Assembly: GCA_963719885.1 (NCBI GenBank)
Contig: CAVRDP010000035.1
Coordinates: 1-64,000 of the forward strand
DNA from: JANXQG01 sp963719885
Lineage (GTDB): Bacteria; Planctomycetota; Planctomycetia; Pirellulales; Thermoguttaceae
Length of the DNA stretch: 64,000 nt
Direction: 5' to 3'
The notes under the pieces are model-generated. The model was not told the DNA's origin, searched no databases, and was given only the letters and a program-made list of their open reading frames with translations. Both the position numbers and the translations under genes were made by a program. Of the stretch, positions 27,060-35,393 are shown piece after piece; the stretch's first letter is position 1, and each line of letters begins with the position of its first letter.

Positions 27060-27332
27060 ATGAGCAGATCCCTAAAAAAAGGCCCCTTCGTCAATCCCAA
27101 GGTTTACGCCAAGGTAGAGAAGATGAACCAGATGGGGGTGAAGGACCCGATCAAGACTTGGGCCCGGGCATGCACCATCGTGCCCGAGTTCGTCGGGCAT
27201 ACGTTCATGGTGCATAACGGGAAGATCCACGTAAAAGTATTCGTGACCGAGGAAATGGTCGGCCACCGCCTGGGTGAGTTTGCCCCGACGCGGACCTTCC
27301 GCGGCCACGGCGGCAAGGGAGGCAAGAAGTAA
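27060..27332 (+). CDS. rpsS: Ribosomal protein S19
   Basis: 90 residues (MSRSLKKGPFVNPKVYAKVEKMNQ). The hallmark RSLKKGPFV start and HNGKIHVKVFVTEEMVGHRLGEFAPTRTFRGHGG are intact. It is a 30S head protein that contacts S13. Three bases separate it from rplV, so translation is probably coupled. Confidence 0.95.
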   Translation: MSRSLKKGPFVNPKVYAKVEKMNQMGVKDPIKTWARACTIVPEFVGHTFMVHNGKIHVKVFVTEEMVGHRLGEFAPTRTFRGHGGKGGKK

Positions 27333-27334
27333 TC

Positions 27335-27661
27335 ATGACTTACGAAGCAACCCATCGCTACGCGAAGATCAGTCCTCGCAAGGTTCGGCCGCTGGCCGAC
27401 TTGATCCGCGGGAAGTTTGCCGACGAGGCTTTGGAAATCCTCCGCTTTCAGCCGCACCGCGGGGCACGGTTGCTGGAGAAGGTGTTGCAAAGCGCGTTGG
27501 CCAATGCCGAAGACCGGCGGGCCGCCGATCTGCACCACCTGATCGTCGTCGATGCCCGCATCGACGGCGGCCCGATGTTCAAACGCATGATGCCCAAGTT
27601 GCGCGGCATGGCCTCGGTCATCAAGAAGCGGATGTCGCACATTCGCGTGGAGTTGGAGTAG
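27335..27661 (+). CDS. rplV: Ribosomal protein L22
   Basis: 108 residues (MTYEATHRYAKISPRKVRPLADLIRGK). The extended hairpin that lines the exit tunnel is PMFKRMMPKLRGMASVIKKRMSHIRVEL. It is close-packed with rpsS upstream and rpsC 3 bases downstream. Confidence 0.95.
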   Translation: MTYEATHRYAKISPRKVRPLADLIRGKFADEALEILRFQPHRGARLLEKVLQSALANAEDRRAADLHHLIVVDARIDGGPMFKRMMPKLRGMASVIKKRMSHIRVELE

Positions 27662-27664
27662 TTT

Positions 27665-28381
27665 ATGGGTCAGAAAGTCAATCCGATCTGTTTTCGCACC
27701 GGGATCATGATCGGCTGGAAAAGCCGCTGGTATGCTTCCAAGCAGGAATATGCCGACCTGCTGATCGAGGACCAGAAGATCCGCGATTTCGTCAAGAATC
27801 GCAAGGACAAGTTCGGCAAGGCGATCTATCCGTCGATCGCCAAGATTGAAATCGAGCGGACGCGGGACGAGGTCAAGGTGATCTTGTTCTCGGCGCGGCC
27901 CGGCGTGTTGATCGGCCGCAAGGGCGAGCGCGTCGAAGAGCTGCAAAAAGAGCTCCAGGACAAGACCGGCCGGCGGATCAACATCAAGATCGAGGAGTTG
28001 AATCGTCCGGAGTTGGTCGCGCAGCTCGTCGCCGAGGACATCGGCGAGCAGTTGATCAAGCGGGCCGCCTTCCGCCGCACGATGAAGCGGGCCATGGAGA
28101 CCACCATGGAGGCCGGAGCGAAGGGGATCAAGATCCAGCTTTCGGGCCGGCTGGGCGGCGCGGAGATGTCGCGCCGCGAGAAACAGATTGCCGGCTCGAT
28201 ACCCCTATCCACCCTGCGCGCGAACATCGACTACGGTTTCGCCGAGGCGATGATCGCCCAGGGACACATCGGCATTCAAGTTTGGATTAATTTAGGTACG
28301 TATAGCGAGGGAGACATCAATGGCGCTAATGCCCAAACGGGTACTGCACCGCAAAAGCCAAAGAAGACGTATAAGAGGTGA
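27665..28381 (+). CDS. rpsC: Ribosomal protein S3
   Basis: 238 residues (MGQKVNPICFRTGIMIGWKSRW). The KH domain is VLIGRKGERVEELQKELQDKTGRRINIKIEE; it sits at the mRNA entry. The C-terminal tail (GDINGANAQTGTAPQKPKKTYKR) overlaps the rplP start by 62 bases in another frame, an unusually long overlap. It could be true overlap or a small frame error near 28310. Confidence 0.95.
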   Translation: MGQKVNPICFRTGIMIGWKSRWYASKQEYADLLIEDQKIRDFVKNRKDKFGKAIYPSIAKIEIERTRDEVKVILFSARPGVLIGRKGERVEELQKELQDKTGRRINIKIEELNRPELVAQLVAEDIGEQLIKRAAFRRTMKRAMETTMEAGAKGIKIQLSGRLGGAEMSRREKQIAGSIPLSTLRANIDYGFAEAMIAQGHIGIQVWINLGTYSEGDINGANAQTGTAPQKPKKTYKR

Positions 28382-28736
28382 GGCCACTCGCGGCAACCGC
28401 GTCGTTCACGGCGACTTCGGCCTGCAGGCCTTGCAGGGCGGTTGGATCAGCGCGCAGACGCTGGAGGCCGGCCGTATCGCCGCCCAGCAGTATCTGCGCG
28501 CCGAGGGCCGCTTGTTCATCCGCGTCTTCCCCCACAAGCCCATCACCTCCATCCCCTTGGAGACACGCATGGGCAAGGGCAAGGGCGAGCCGGAGTATTG
28601 GGCCGCGGTGGTCAAGCCGGGTACGGTCCTGTACGAGGTGGGCGGCATCAGCGAGGAAGCTGCGCGGATGTGCCTGGCCCGCTTGGCCCACAAGATGCCG
28701 GTCAGGGTGCGGTTTTTGCGGCGAAGGCCGATGTAG
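28320..28736 (+). CDS. rplP: Ribosomal protein L16
   Basis: 138 residues (MALMPKRVLHRKSQRRRIRGEATRGNRV). ATG 28320 matches the conserved L16 start although it lies inside the end of rpsC. VFPHKPITSIPLETRMGKGKGEPEYWAAVVKPG is the A-site region; the Arg hydroxylated by some bacteria lies here. It binds near the A-site finger of the 50S. Confidence 0.95.
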   Translation: MALMPKRVLHRKSQRRRIRGEATRGNRVVHGDFGLQALQGGWISAQTLEAGRIAAQQYLRAEGRLFIRVFPHKPITSIPLETRMGKGKGEPEYWAAVVKPGTVLYEVGGISEEAARMCLARLAHKMPVRVRFLRRRPM

Positions 28737-28749
28737 AAGGGAAAGAACT

Positions 28750-28815
28750 TTGAACTTAGAGCTTAGATAGAGCACTAAGCACTACGAGCTAAGAACTAAG
28801 AACTGAGAACGAAGA
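28750..28815. repeat. TTCTTAG-type spacer repeat between rplP and rpmC
   Basis: GAACTTAGAGCTTAG on the left faces CTAAGAACTAAGAACTGAG on the right. It is the same family as at 25510 and 36195. Confidence 0.7.
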
Positions 28816-28822
28816 ACTAATT

Positions 28823-29062
28823 ATGGCCAAGATCAGTGAACTTCGAGACATGAGCAGCGAGCAGCTCCGGCTTCTCCTGAAGGATACGACGGACCACCTC
28901 TTCCGGCTGCGGATCCAGAGTCAGACCGAAAAGCTGGACACGCCCAGCGAACTGACGAAGAACCAGCGGTTGATCGCCCGGATCCAGACCGTGCAGCGGC
29001 AGCGGGAATTGAAGGCAGCGGCCGCCGGTGCTCCGGCGGGTGAGGCCGTTAGCGGAACGTAG
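28823..29062 (+). CDS. rpmC: Ribosomal protein L29
   Basis: 79 residues (MAKISELRDMSSEQLRLLLKDTTDHLFRLRIQ). It is a two-helix protein near the tunnel exit. It is somewhat longer than usual (about 65), with an Ala/Gly-rich tail (KAAAAGAPAGEAVSGT). Confidence 0.93.
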   Translation: MAKISELRDMSSEQLRLLLKDTTDHLFRLRIQSQTEKLDTPSELTKNQRLIARIQTVQRQRELKAAAAGAPAGEAVSGT

Positions 29063-29102
29063 AGGAAGACGAAGCAATCAGCAGTTTTTTGGAAAAAGAG
29101 CC

Positions 29103-29429
29103 ATGCCCAAGAGAGTTGTGACCGGCATTGTGACCCGCGATAAAGCGGCGAAGACGCGGCGCGTCGAAGTGACCCGCCTGGTGCGGCATCCGCGCTATGG
29201 CAAAATCCTCCGTCGCCGAACGGTCTGCACCGCCCATGATGAAGACAACCAGTCGCGCGCGGGCGACCTGGTGGAGATCGAGGAATCGCGGCCGCTTTCG
29301 CGGACCAAGCGCTGGAAGTTGTTGCGGGTGGTGAAGAAGAGTGTCACGGGCGATGCTGCCGCACCAGCGGCCGGCGCTACCGTACTCGCGGCTGACGCTA
29401 CCATGGAAGGTGCGGGAAAGACGGAATAA
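29103..29429 (+). CDS. rpsQ: Ribosomal protein S17
   Basis: 108 residues from ATG 29103 (MPKRVVTGIVTRDKAAKTRRVEVTRLVRHPRYGK). It is an OB-fold protein that assembles early on 16S rRNA. The last 30 residues (GDAAAPAAGATVLAADATMEGAGKTE) extend beyond the usual 85-residue protein and are low-complexity. A long nested palindrome follows. Confidence 0.93.
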   Translation: MPKRVVTGIVTRDKAAKTRRVEVTRLVRHPRYGKILRRRTVCTAHDEDNQSRAGDLVEIEESRPLSRTKRWKLLRVVKKSVTGDAAAPAAGATVLAADATMEGAGKTE

Positions 29430-29446
29430 AGAGAACATTAGCCGAG

Positions 29447-29568
29447 GGTGGCATGCCTTCACGCCGGGTACCATGTCGGGCACCATGTACGCATGGTCGT
29501 GGTCGGCGGGTAGGCATGTTGCCGCGGATCACGACATGCCTACCCGCTCCGCGTGAAGGCATGCCACC
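29447..29568. repeat. Nested palindrome between rpsQ and rplN carrying a GTAC element
   Basis: The outer arms GGTGGCATGCCTTCACGC (29447-29464) and GCGTGAAGGCATGCCACC (29551-29568) are perfect. Inner arms GCGGGTAGGCATGT (29506-29519) and ACATGCCTACCCGC (29534-29547) are also perfect. The segment between the left arms contains the GTAC element (29477-29498; ACCATG-TACG-CATGGT) and a second partial copy (GGGTACCATG). This looks like an element inside an element. Confidence 0.85.
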
Positions 29569-29598
29569 CGGTGCGAACTTGAAGGGGACGAATAAACC

Positions 29599-29966
29599 AT
29601 GATTCAAATGCAAACGCGGCTCGACGTAGCCGACAACACCGGCACAAGGAATTGTATTGCATCAAGGTCTTGGGCGGCAGCCGCAAGCGCTGGGCGCGGA
29701 TCGGCGACGTGATCATCTGCAGCGTCAAGGGCGTTATCGCCGGCAGCGACTTCAAGAAGGGCGCGATTGTGCGGGCGGTGGTCGTCCGCTGCCGGCAGCC
29801 AACGCGCCGCGCCGACGGCAGCTACGTCCGCTTCGACAACAACGCGGCCGTAATCGTCGATAACGATCAAAACCCCAGGGGAACGCGCATTTTCGGCGCC
29901 GTTGCCCGGGAACTGCGGGAACGAAACTTTATGAAAATCATCAGCCTCGCCGCAGAGGTGGTTTGA
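29599..29966 (+). CDS. rplN: Ribosomal protein L14 (one frameshift)
   Basis: About 122 residues. ATG 29599 gives MIQMQTRLDVADNTGT, then a C is missing near 29645 (GGCACAAGGAA for GGCACCAAGGAA). The frame resumes KELYCIKVLGGSRKRWARIGDVI to RELRERNFMKIISLAAEVV, with the family's DNTG and NFMKI motifs. It lies at the subunit interface of the 50S. Confidence 0.95.
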
Positions 29967-29983
29967 GATCGGGGTGGCCTGAA

Positions 29984-30346
29984 ATGTGGATTCGAACAAA
30001 CGATACAGTGGTGATCATCCGAGGTGAGGACCGGGGCACGCGCGGGAAGGTCCTGCGCGTGATCCGCGACAAGTCCGGCAATGGCGCGGATCGCGTGGTC
30101 GTGGAAGGGGTGAACCGGGTCTACCGGCACGTCCGCCGCAGCCAGCGGAACCCGCAGGGCGGCCGGCTTTCCGTGGAGATGCCCGTTCCGCAAAGCAACG
30201 TCGCGCTGGTCTGCCAGGCCTGCGGGAAGCCGAGTCGCGTCGGTGCCCGCTTCCTGGACGACGGCGCGAAGGAGCGCTATTGCAAGAAGTGCGGGGCGTC
30301 GGTCGGGGCGATCTCGCCGGCCCGGACGGCCCACGCCAAAACGTGA
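29984..30346 (+). CDS. rplX: Ribosomal protein L24
   Basis: 120 residues from ATG 29984 (MWIRTNDTVVIIRGEDRGTRGKVLRVI), which is the KOW-motif start seen in homologues. An upstream ATG would overlap rplN. A zinc-ribbon-like pair is present (CQACGKP and CKKCG), as in some L24 families. It is an assembly initiator of the 50S. Confidence 0.93.
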   Translation: MWIRTNDTVVIIRGEDRGTRGKVLRVIRDKSGNGADRVVVEGVNRVYRHVRRSQRNPQGGRLSVEMPVPQSNVALVCQACGKPSRVGARFLDDGAKERYCKKCGASVGAISPARTAHAKT

Positions 30347-30362
30347 TTTTTAGGACTAATCC

Positions 30363-31151
30363 ATGAGCGAAAAGAAAAGCAACGAAGCCGAAGCCAAGGA
30401 GCCACAAGCCGAAGCCAAGGAGCCTGATACCGACGCCAAGGGAGCCAAGGCGGAAAAGGGAGCCAAAGGCGAAGGCAAGGGATCCAAAGGCGAAGCCAAG
30501 GGAGCCAAAGCTGAAGGCAAGGGAGCCAAAGGCGAAGGCAAGGGCTCCAAAGCTGAAGCCAAGGGAGCGAAGAAGGTTCCCGCGCCCACGCCCCGGCTGA
30601 TGGAGCGTTATTTCAAGGAAATCGTTCCCGTCCTCGCGGCCAAGTTCGGGCGAAAGAATATCCTCTCGCTCCCGCGGCTGCGGAAGATCGTGATCAACAT
30701 GGGCGTGGGTAAGGCGATCACGGAAAAGAAATTCATCGAAGAGGCTGTCGAGGCGATGAAGACCATCGCGGGGCAGAAGCCGGTCGTGACCCGGGCTCGC
30801 CTGTCGGTCGCCGGATTCAAGCTCCGCGAGGAGCAGGCCATCGGTTGCAAGGTGACCTTGCGCGGCAAGCGGATGTACGAATTTCTCGACCGGCTGATCG
30901 CCCTGGCGCTGCCTCGAGTCCGCGACTTCCGCGGCTTGAATCCCGAGGGCTTCGATGGCCATGGCAACTACAGTTTGGGTTTGACCGAGCAACTGGTCTT
31001 CCCCGAGTTGAACCCGGACAAGTTCACGAACGTCCAAGGCATGCACGTGACCCTGGTGACCAACAGCGGCAGCGACGCCGAGTCGCGGGAGTTGTTGCGG
31101 GCGATCGGCATGCCCCTGCGGCAGTCAGAAGTAATCGTTGGCAAGAAGTAA
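30363..31151 (+). CDS. rplE: Ribosomal protein L5 with a repetitive charged N-terminal extension
   Basis: 262 residues, about 80 more than normal. The first 70 are tandem seven-residue units of the form G-A/S-K-G/A-E-G/A-K, encoded by 21-bp repeats (about 30436-30570). The standard L5 begins at PTPRLMERYFKEIVPVLAAKFGRKN and contains KIVINMGVGKAITEKKF and GLTEQLVFPELNPDKF. L5 binds 5S rRNA and contacts the P-site tRNA. The Lys/Glu-rich tail resembles H1-like basic extensions and should be exposed. Confidence 0.93.
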   Translation: MSEKKSNEAEAKEPQAEAKEPDTDAKGAKAEKGAKGEGKGSKGEAKGAKAEGKGAKGEGKGSKAEAKGAKKVPAPTPRLMERYFKEIVPVLAAKFGRKNILSLPRLRKIVINMGVGKAITEKKFIEEAVEAMKTIAGQKPVVTRARLSVAGFKLREEQAIGCKVTLRGKRMYEFLDRLIALALPRVRDFRGLNPEGFDGHGNYSLGLTEQLVFPELNPDKFTNVQGMHVTLVTNSGSDAESRELLRAIGMPLRQSEVIVGKK

Positions 31152-31193
31152 TTGTTCCGCGACAACCGTCGCGCGTTTTTCAGGACTGAATGC

Positions 31194-31379
31194 ATGGCAA
31201 GTAAATCGAAAAGGGCCATGGCCCTGCGGCCGCCGAAGTTTTCCACGCGTCTGGTGCGGCGCTGCCGGCTTTGCGGCCGGCCGCGAGCCGTTTACCGGAA
31301 GTTCGGAATTTGTCGGATCTGCTTTCGTAACTTAGCGGACGAGGGAGCCATTCCCGGCGTCCGCAAGGCGAGCTGGTAA
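31194..31379 (+). CDS. rpsN: Ribosomal protein S14, zinc-binding type
   Basis: 61 residues from ATG 31194 (MASKSKRAMALRPPKFSTRLVRRCRLCGRP). Two CxxC pairs (CRLCG and CRICF) bind zinc, so it is the short type Z form. In-frame codons from 31152 lack a ribosome binding site. 30S head protein. Confidence 0.93.
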   Translation: MASKSKRAMALRPPKFSTRLVRRCRLCGRPRAVYRKFGICRICFRNLADEGAIPGVRKASW

Positions 31380-31395
31380 GAGGAGCCCCATACCT

Positions 31396-31792
31396 ATGAT
31401 GACCGACCCCATCGCCGACATGTTGACCCGGATCCGCAACGCGGTGCGCGTCGAAGAGGCCGCACGTCGACCTGCCGCTTTCCAAGGTGAAGCGCGGACT
31501 TGCGGAAGTCTTGAAGCGCGAAGGCTACATCTGGGACTGGGAGGAAGTTCCCATGGAACCTGCCAAGCAGCTCCGGCTGCACCTGAAGTATGGCCCCAAC
31601 GGCGAGCGCGTGATCCGCACGATCCGCCGCATCAGCAAGCCAGGCCGCCGGGTGTATAGCGGTTCGACCCAACTGAAACCCGTGCTCGGTGGACTGGGGA
31701 TCTCGGTCATCAGCACCAGCCGAGGCGTGATCAGCGATCGCGAAGCGCGGCAGCGCAAACTCGGCGGCGAAGTGTTGTGCGAGATTTGGTAG
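31396..31792 (+). CDS. rpsH: Ribosomal protein S8 (one frameshift)
   Basis: About 131 residues. MMTDPIADMLTRIRNAVRVE must join RPHVDLPLSKVKRGLAEVLKREGYI, which an extra A near 31457 (GAAGAGG for GAGAGG) prevents. The rest, ISKPGRRVYSGSTQLKPVLGGLGISVISTSRGV to GGEVLCEIW, is standard. It is a central 30S assembly protein and, in other bacteria, the spc operon repressor. Confidence 0.95.
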
Positions 31793-31814
31793 CACACCGG
31801 AAAGGCGGAATATC

Positions 31815-32359
31815 ATGTCCCGAATTGGAAGAAAACCTGTTGCCGTGCCGGCCGGCGTGAAGGTCGCCGTCAGCGGCCGCGTGGTCTCGGCGGAAGGCCC
31901 CAAGGGCAAGCTCGCGTGGGAATTCCGCCCGGAAATCCGCGTGGAACACGACGCCGCGGCCAAGTCGCTGACTGTTTCCCGCGGCAGCGACGCGCGACTG
32001 CACCGTGCCCTCCACGGCCTGACCCGCGCCGTGTTGCAGAACATGATGGTCGGCGTGACCCAGGGTTATGAGAGGCGCTGGAACTGGTCGGCGTCGGTTA
32101 CATTGCCGCCATCCAGGGGCAGGTGCTCCAGCTTCGCGTCGGCCTGGCCAATGAGCTCCAGGTGCCGATCCCCACGGGGCTGAAGGTGGCTTGCCCCGAC
32201 CAGCAGCACATCGTCATCCAGGGGATCGACAAGCAGTTGGTCGGCCAGTTTGCCGCGGAAGTTCGCGCCTTGCGGAAGCCCGAGCCGTACAAAGGCAAGG
32301 GCATTCGCTTCCTGGGCGAGCAGGTCCGCCGCAAGCAGGGCAAGGCCATGGTGAAATAA
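31815..32359 (+). CDS. rplF: Ribosomal protein L6 (one frameshift)
   Basis: About 181 residues. MSRIGRKPVAVPAGVKVAVSGRVVSAEGPKGKL runs to NMMVGVTQGYERR. A C is missing near 32075 (CGCTGG for CGCCTGG), after which LELVGVGYIAAIQGQVLQLRVG is read in another frame to KQGKAMVK. It is a 50S protein near the factor-binding site. Confidence 0.95.
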
Positions 32360-32409
32360 CAAATCGGATTTTTGGGCGGTTTCCAAGTCAGCGTATTGCG
32401 AGGCGAGAC

Positions 32410-32778
32410 GTGCAACATCAACGACAAATATTGCGACAGCGCGAACGGCGGGCGATCCGCGTCCGCAATCGCATCAAGCGCAACGCGCACCGGCCGCGGT
32501 TGGCGATCTTCCGCAGCCACCAGAACATTTACGCCCAGATCATCGACGATACCGCCGGCAAGACGCTGGTTGCGGCCAGCAGCCGCGATCAGACCCTGCG
32601 GCAAGACTTGCGCTACGGTGGCAACAAGTCCGCCGCCGTGGCCGTGGGCAAGGCATTGGCCCAGCGGGCCTTGGACGCGGGCGTGCAGGAGGTCGTATTC
32701 GACCGCCGCGAGTACAAGTTCCATGGCCGTGTGGCCGCCCTGGCCCAGGCCGCCCGGGAAGCCGGCTTGAAGTTTTAG
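32410..32778 (+). CDS. rplR: Ribosomal protein L18
   Basis: 122 residues. GTG 32410 (VQHQRQILRQRERRAIRVRNRIKRN) is preferred, with GAGG about 7 bases upstream; the long in-frame sequence before it is antisense-like noise over rplF. It binds 5S rRNA together with L5. HRPRLAIFRSHQNIYAQIIDD and GVQEVVFDRREYKFHGRV are the family signatures. Confidence 0.93.
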   Translation: MQHQRQILRQRERRAIRVRNRIKRNAHRPRLAIFRSHQNIYAQIIDDTAGKTLVAASSRDQTLRQDLRYGGNKSAAVAVGKALAQRALDAGVQEVVFDRREYKFHGRVAALAQAAREAGLKF

Positions 32779-32792
32779 AAAGTACAGAACTT

Positions 32793-33287
32793 ATGTCAGC
32801 CGAAACAGAATCTTCTACACGCGGCGAGTTGATCGACAAGGTGGTCAAGATCCGGCGTTGCGCCGCCGTGGTCAAGGGAGGCCGCCGTTTCAGTTTCACG
32901 GCCTTGGTCGTGGTCGGCGATGGCCGCGGCAAGGTGGGCTGGGGCTACGGCAAGGCCAATGAAGTGCCGCCCGCCGTGGAAAAGGCCGTCAAGGACGGCA
33001 CGCGAAAGATGCAGCCCATCGCCTTGCAAGGCACGTCGATTCCGCACACGGTGCTGGGCCGCTTCGGCGCGTCCAGCGTCAAGCTGGTCCCCGCCGCGCC
33101 GGGCACGGGCGTGATTGCCGGCTCGGCGGTCCGCGCCGTTTGCGAAGCCGCCGGGATCCACGACATCCTCACCAAGAGCTACGGCTCCAATAATCCACAC
33201 AATTTGGCCAAGGCCGCCATCGAGGCGTTGCAGCAGCTCCGCACGCCATCCGAAGTCGAGCGGCTGCGGGGAGTATCGCTGTCATGA
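32793..33287 (+). CDS. rpsE: Ribosomal protein S5
   Basis: 164 residues (MSAETESSTRGELIDKVVKIRRCAAVVKGGRRFSF). The double-stranded RNA-binding-like domain and GVIAGSAVRAVCEAAGIHDILTKSYGSNNPHN are typical; involved in decoding fidelity. Its TGA overlaps the rplO ATG (ATGA), so no rpmD lies between them. Confidence 0.95.
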   Translation: MSAETESSTRGELIDKVVKIRRCAAVVKGGRRFSFTALVVVGDGRGKVGWGYGKANEVPPAVEKAVKDGTRKMQPIALQGTSIPHTVLGRFGASSVKLVPAAPGTGVIAGSAVRAVCEAAGIHDILTKSYGSNNPHNLAKAAIEALQQLRTPSEVERLRGVSLS

Positions 33288-33787
33288 ATCTGCACGAAGT
33301 TAACGAGGACGTCCATCGCAACAAGTCGCGCAAGCGGCTTGGCCGCGGCCCCGGTTCCGGCCTGGGCAAGACTGCCGGCAGAGGCCATAAGGGTCAGCAT
33401 TCCCGCCCGGGTTACAATGCCCTCAGTATTTTCGAAGGCGGTCAGATGCCTTTGGTCCGCCGCATTCCGAAACGCGGCTTCCACAACAAGTTCGCCCTGG
33501 AAGTGGCCGCCATCAATGTGGGCGACCTGCAGCGCCGCTTCGAAGCGGGCGAGGAAGTCAGCCCCGCTACGCTCAAGACCCGCGGCTTGGTCAAGGGGCA
33601 GTACGACTTGCTCAAGATCCTGGGCGATGGCGAGTTGACCAAGAGCTTGAAGATCTCCGCCCATCAGTTCAGTGCCTCGGCCAAGGAAAAGATCGAGAAG
33701 GCCGGCGGGCTGATTACCGTGTTGCCGGGCAAGAAGCCGGTTGTCAAGGTGAAGAAGGAAAAAAAGAAGGCGCCTGCCGCCACGTAA
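33284..33787 (+). CDS. rplO: Ribosomal protein L15
   Basis: 167 residues (MNLHEVNEDVHRNKSRKRLGRGPGSGLGKTAGRGHKGQ). The Gly/Arg-rich N-terminus that penetrates the 50S and the GFEGGQMPL-equivalent (FEGGQMPLVRRIPKRGF) are clear. A Lys-rich tail (KVKKEKKKAPAAT) ends the protein. It overlaps rpsE by four bases. Confidence 0.95.
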   Translation: MNLHEVNEDVHRNKSRKRLGRGPGSGLGKTAGRGHKGQHSRPGYNALSIFEGGQMPLVRRIPKRGFHNKFALEVAAINVGDLQRRFEAGEEVSPATLKTRGLVKGQYDLLKILGDGELTKSLKISAHQFSASAKEKIEKAGGLITVLPGKKPVVKVKKEKKKAPAAT

Positions 33788-33794
33788 GGAAGGG

Positions 33795-33935
33795 TTGAGG
33801 GATGAGAGATAAGGGATGAGGGATGAGAGATAAGGGATAAGGGATGAGGGATGATAACGGCTCGTTTCGAGCCATCCCCGATCTCTCATCCTTCATCTCT
33901 CATCCTTTATCTCTTATCCTTCATCCTCCTGGACT
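33795..33935. repeat. GGGATGAGAGATAA-type spacer hairpin before secY
   Basis: Left-hand units AGGGATGAGAGATAAG (33797-33850) face right-hand CTCTCATCCTTCATC and CTTATCC units (33885-33930). Same family as 12621. It sits between ribosomal genes and secY and can form a long mRNA hairpin. Confidence 0.75.
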
Positions 33936-33959
33936 TAAGCCAAGGAGGCCCAGTAAGCC

Positions 33960-35348
33960 ATGTGGGAAAAAATCCGCGTTGTTTTCACCATCCCCGAGTT
34001 GCGGAAGAAGATCTTCTTCACGCTGGTCCTGCTGGCGGTTTTTCGCGTGGGATCGCACATTCCGTTGCCGGTCTTCAGCCACGAGAAGTTGGCGGCGCTG
34101 TTCGACACCAAGGGCGGCGGAGGCGGGCAAGGCGGCGGTCTCATCGAGCAAATGTCCATCTTCAGCGGCACCCAATTGGGGCAGGCGACTATTTTCGGCT
34201 TGGGCATCATGCCCTACATCTCGGCGTCGATCATTTTCCAACTCCTGGGGAGCGTCTATCCGCCTTTGGAGAAGTTGCAAAAGGAAGGGGAGACCGGGCG
34301 AAAGAAAATCAACGAATATACCCGCTACGCCACCGTTGTCCTCTGCCTTGGACAAAGCTGGGCCTATGTCGTTTGGCTATCGGGGCAACCGAGCCTGGTC
34401 AATCCCCAGTTCTTGAGTGAGCCCGGCAACTTAAGCAGCGGCATGCAGTGGTCTTGGATGTTCGTGGCCGTTTTGACGATGACCGCCGGCGCGGTGTTTC
34501 TCATGTGGCTTGGCGAGCAGATCGACGAATACGGCATCGGCAACGGCATCAGTCTCTTGATCATGGGTAATATTCTGGCCCGCTTGCCCCATGCAATCTG
34601 GGAAATCGTGCAGCCGATGATGGCGGGGGGCGGCCTGGAGTTGGGCAGCGGTCGCGGACAGATGGGCGTGGAAAAGGTCCTCATCCTGATCGTGCTCTTC
34701 GTCGGCGTAATCGCCGGCGTGGTGCTGATCAGCCAGGGTCAGCGGCAGATTCCCACGCAAAGCGCCAAGCACGTCCGCGGCCGCCGGACCTTTGGCGGCG
34801 AGGCCCGCCAGTACCTGCCGTTGCGCGTCAATCAGGCCGGCGTCATGCCCATCATCTTCGCCAGCAGCCTGCTCATGTTCCCCATGATGATTTTCGGTTA
34901 TTTGGCCAGGCACTTCCGCAGCGAGCTGCTGTCGTTGTTGGAGACTTCGTTCCAGCGCGGCCAATCGTTCCTGTACAACGTTTTGTACGTTGCCTTGATC
35001 TACTTCTTCTGTTACTTCTGGACGGCCATCACTTTCAATCCGAAGGACATGGCCGACAACCTGAAGGACTACGGCAGCTTCATCCCCGGTTACCGCCCTG
35101 GTCGCCGCACGGCCGACTACCTGGAAAAGGTGATGGTCCGCATCACCTACGTTGGGGCGGGTTTCCTCTCGATCATCGCCATCATTCCCACGATTGTTTC
35201 ATCGAACATGGGTGTTTCCTACTCGCTTGCCGCGTTTTATGGCGGCACGAGCCTGTTGATCGCCGTGAGCGTGGCCTTCGACCTGGTCCAGAAGATTGAC
35301 AGCCACCTCGTGATGCGGAACTACAAGGGATTGCTGGAAAAAGGGTGA
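33960..35348 (+). CDS. secY: Protein translocase subunit SecY
   Basis: 462 residues with ten transmembrane segments. It starts MWEKIRVVFTIPELRKKIFFTLVLLAVFRVGSHIPLP, with GGAGG about 12 bases upstream. SecY is the pore of the Sec translocon. Conserved cytoplasmic loop RRTFGGEARQYLPLRVNQAGVMPIIFASS and late GYRPGRRTADYLEKVMVRIT are present. The usual adk gene does not follow; map does, 45 bases on. Confidence 0.97.
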   Translation: MWEKIRVVFTIPELRKKIFFTLVLLAVFRVGSHIPLPVFSHEKLAALFDTKGGGGGQGGGLIEQMSIFSGTQLGQATIFGLGIMPYISASIIFQLLGSVYPPLEKLQKEGETGRKKINEYTRYATVVLCLGQSWAYVVWLSGQPSLVNPQFLSEPGNLSSGMQWSWMFVAVLTMTAGAVFLMWLGEQIDEYGIGNGISLLIMGNILARLPHAIWEIVQPMMAGGGLELGSGRGQMGVEKVLILIVLFVGVIAGVVLISQGQRQIPTQSAKHVRGRRTFGGEARQYLPLRVNQAGVMPIIFASSLLMFPMMIFGYLARHFRSELLSLLETSFQRGQSFLYNVLYVALIYFFCYFWTAITFNPKDMADNLKDYGSFIPGYRPGRRTADYLEKVMVRITYVGAGFLSIIAIIPTIVSSNMGVSYSLAAFYGGTSLLIAVSVAFDLVQKIDSHLVMRNYKGLLEKG

Positions 35349-35393
35349 TGTCGTGCCAGTCGCGTTCGTCGCTGTGTGGGAGTAGGTTCTGGC

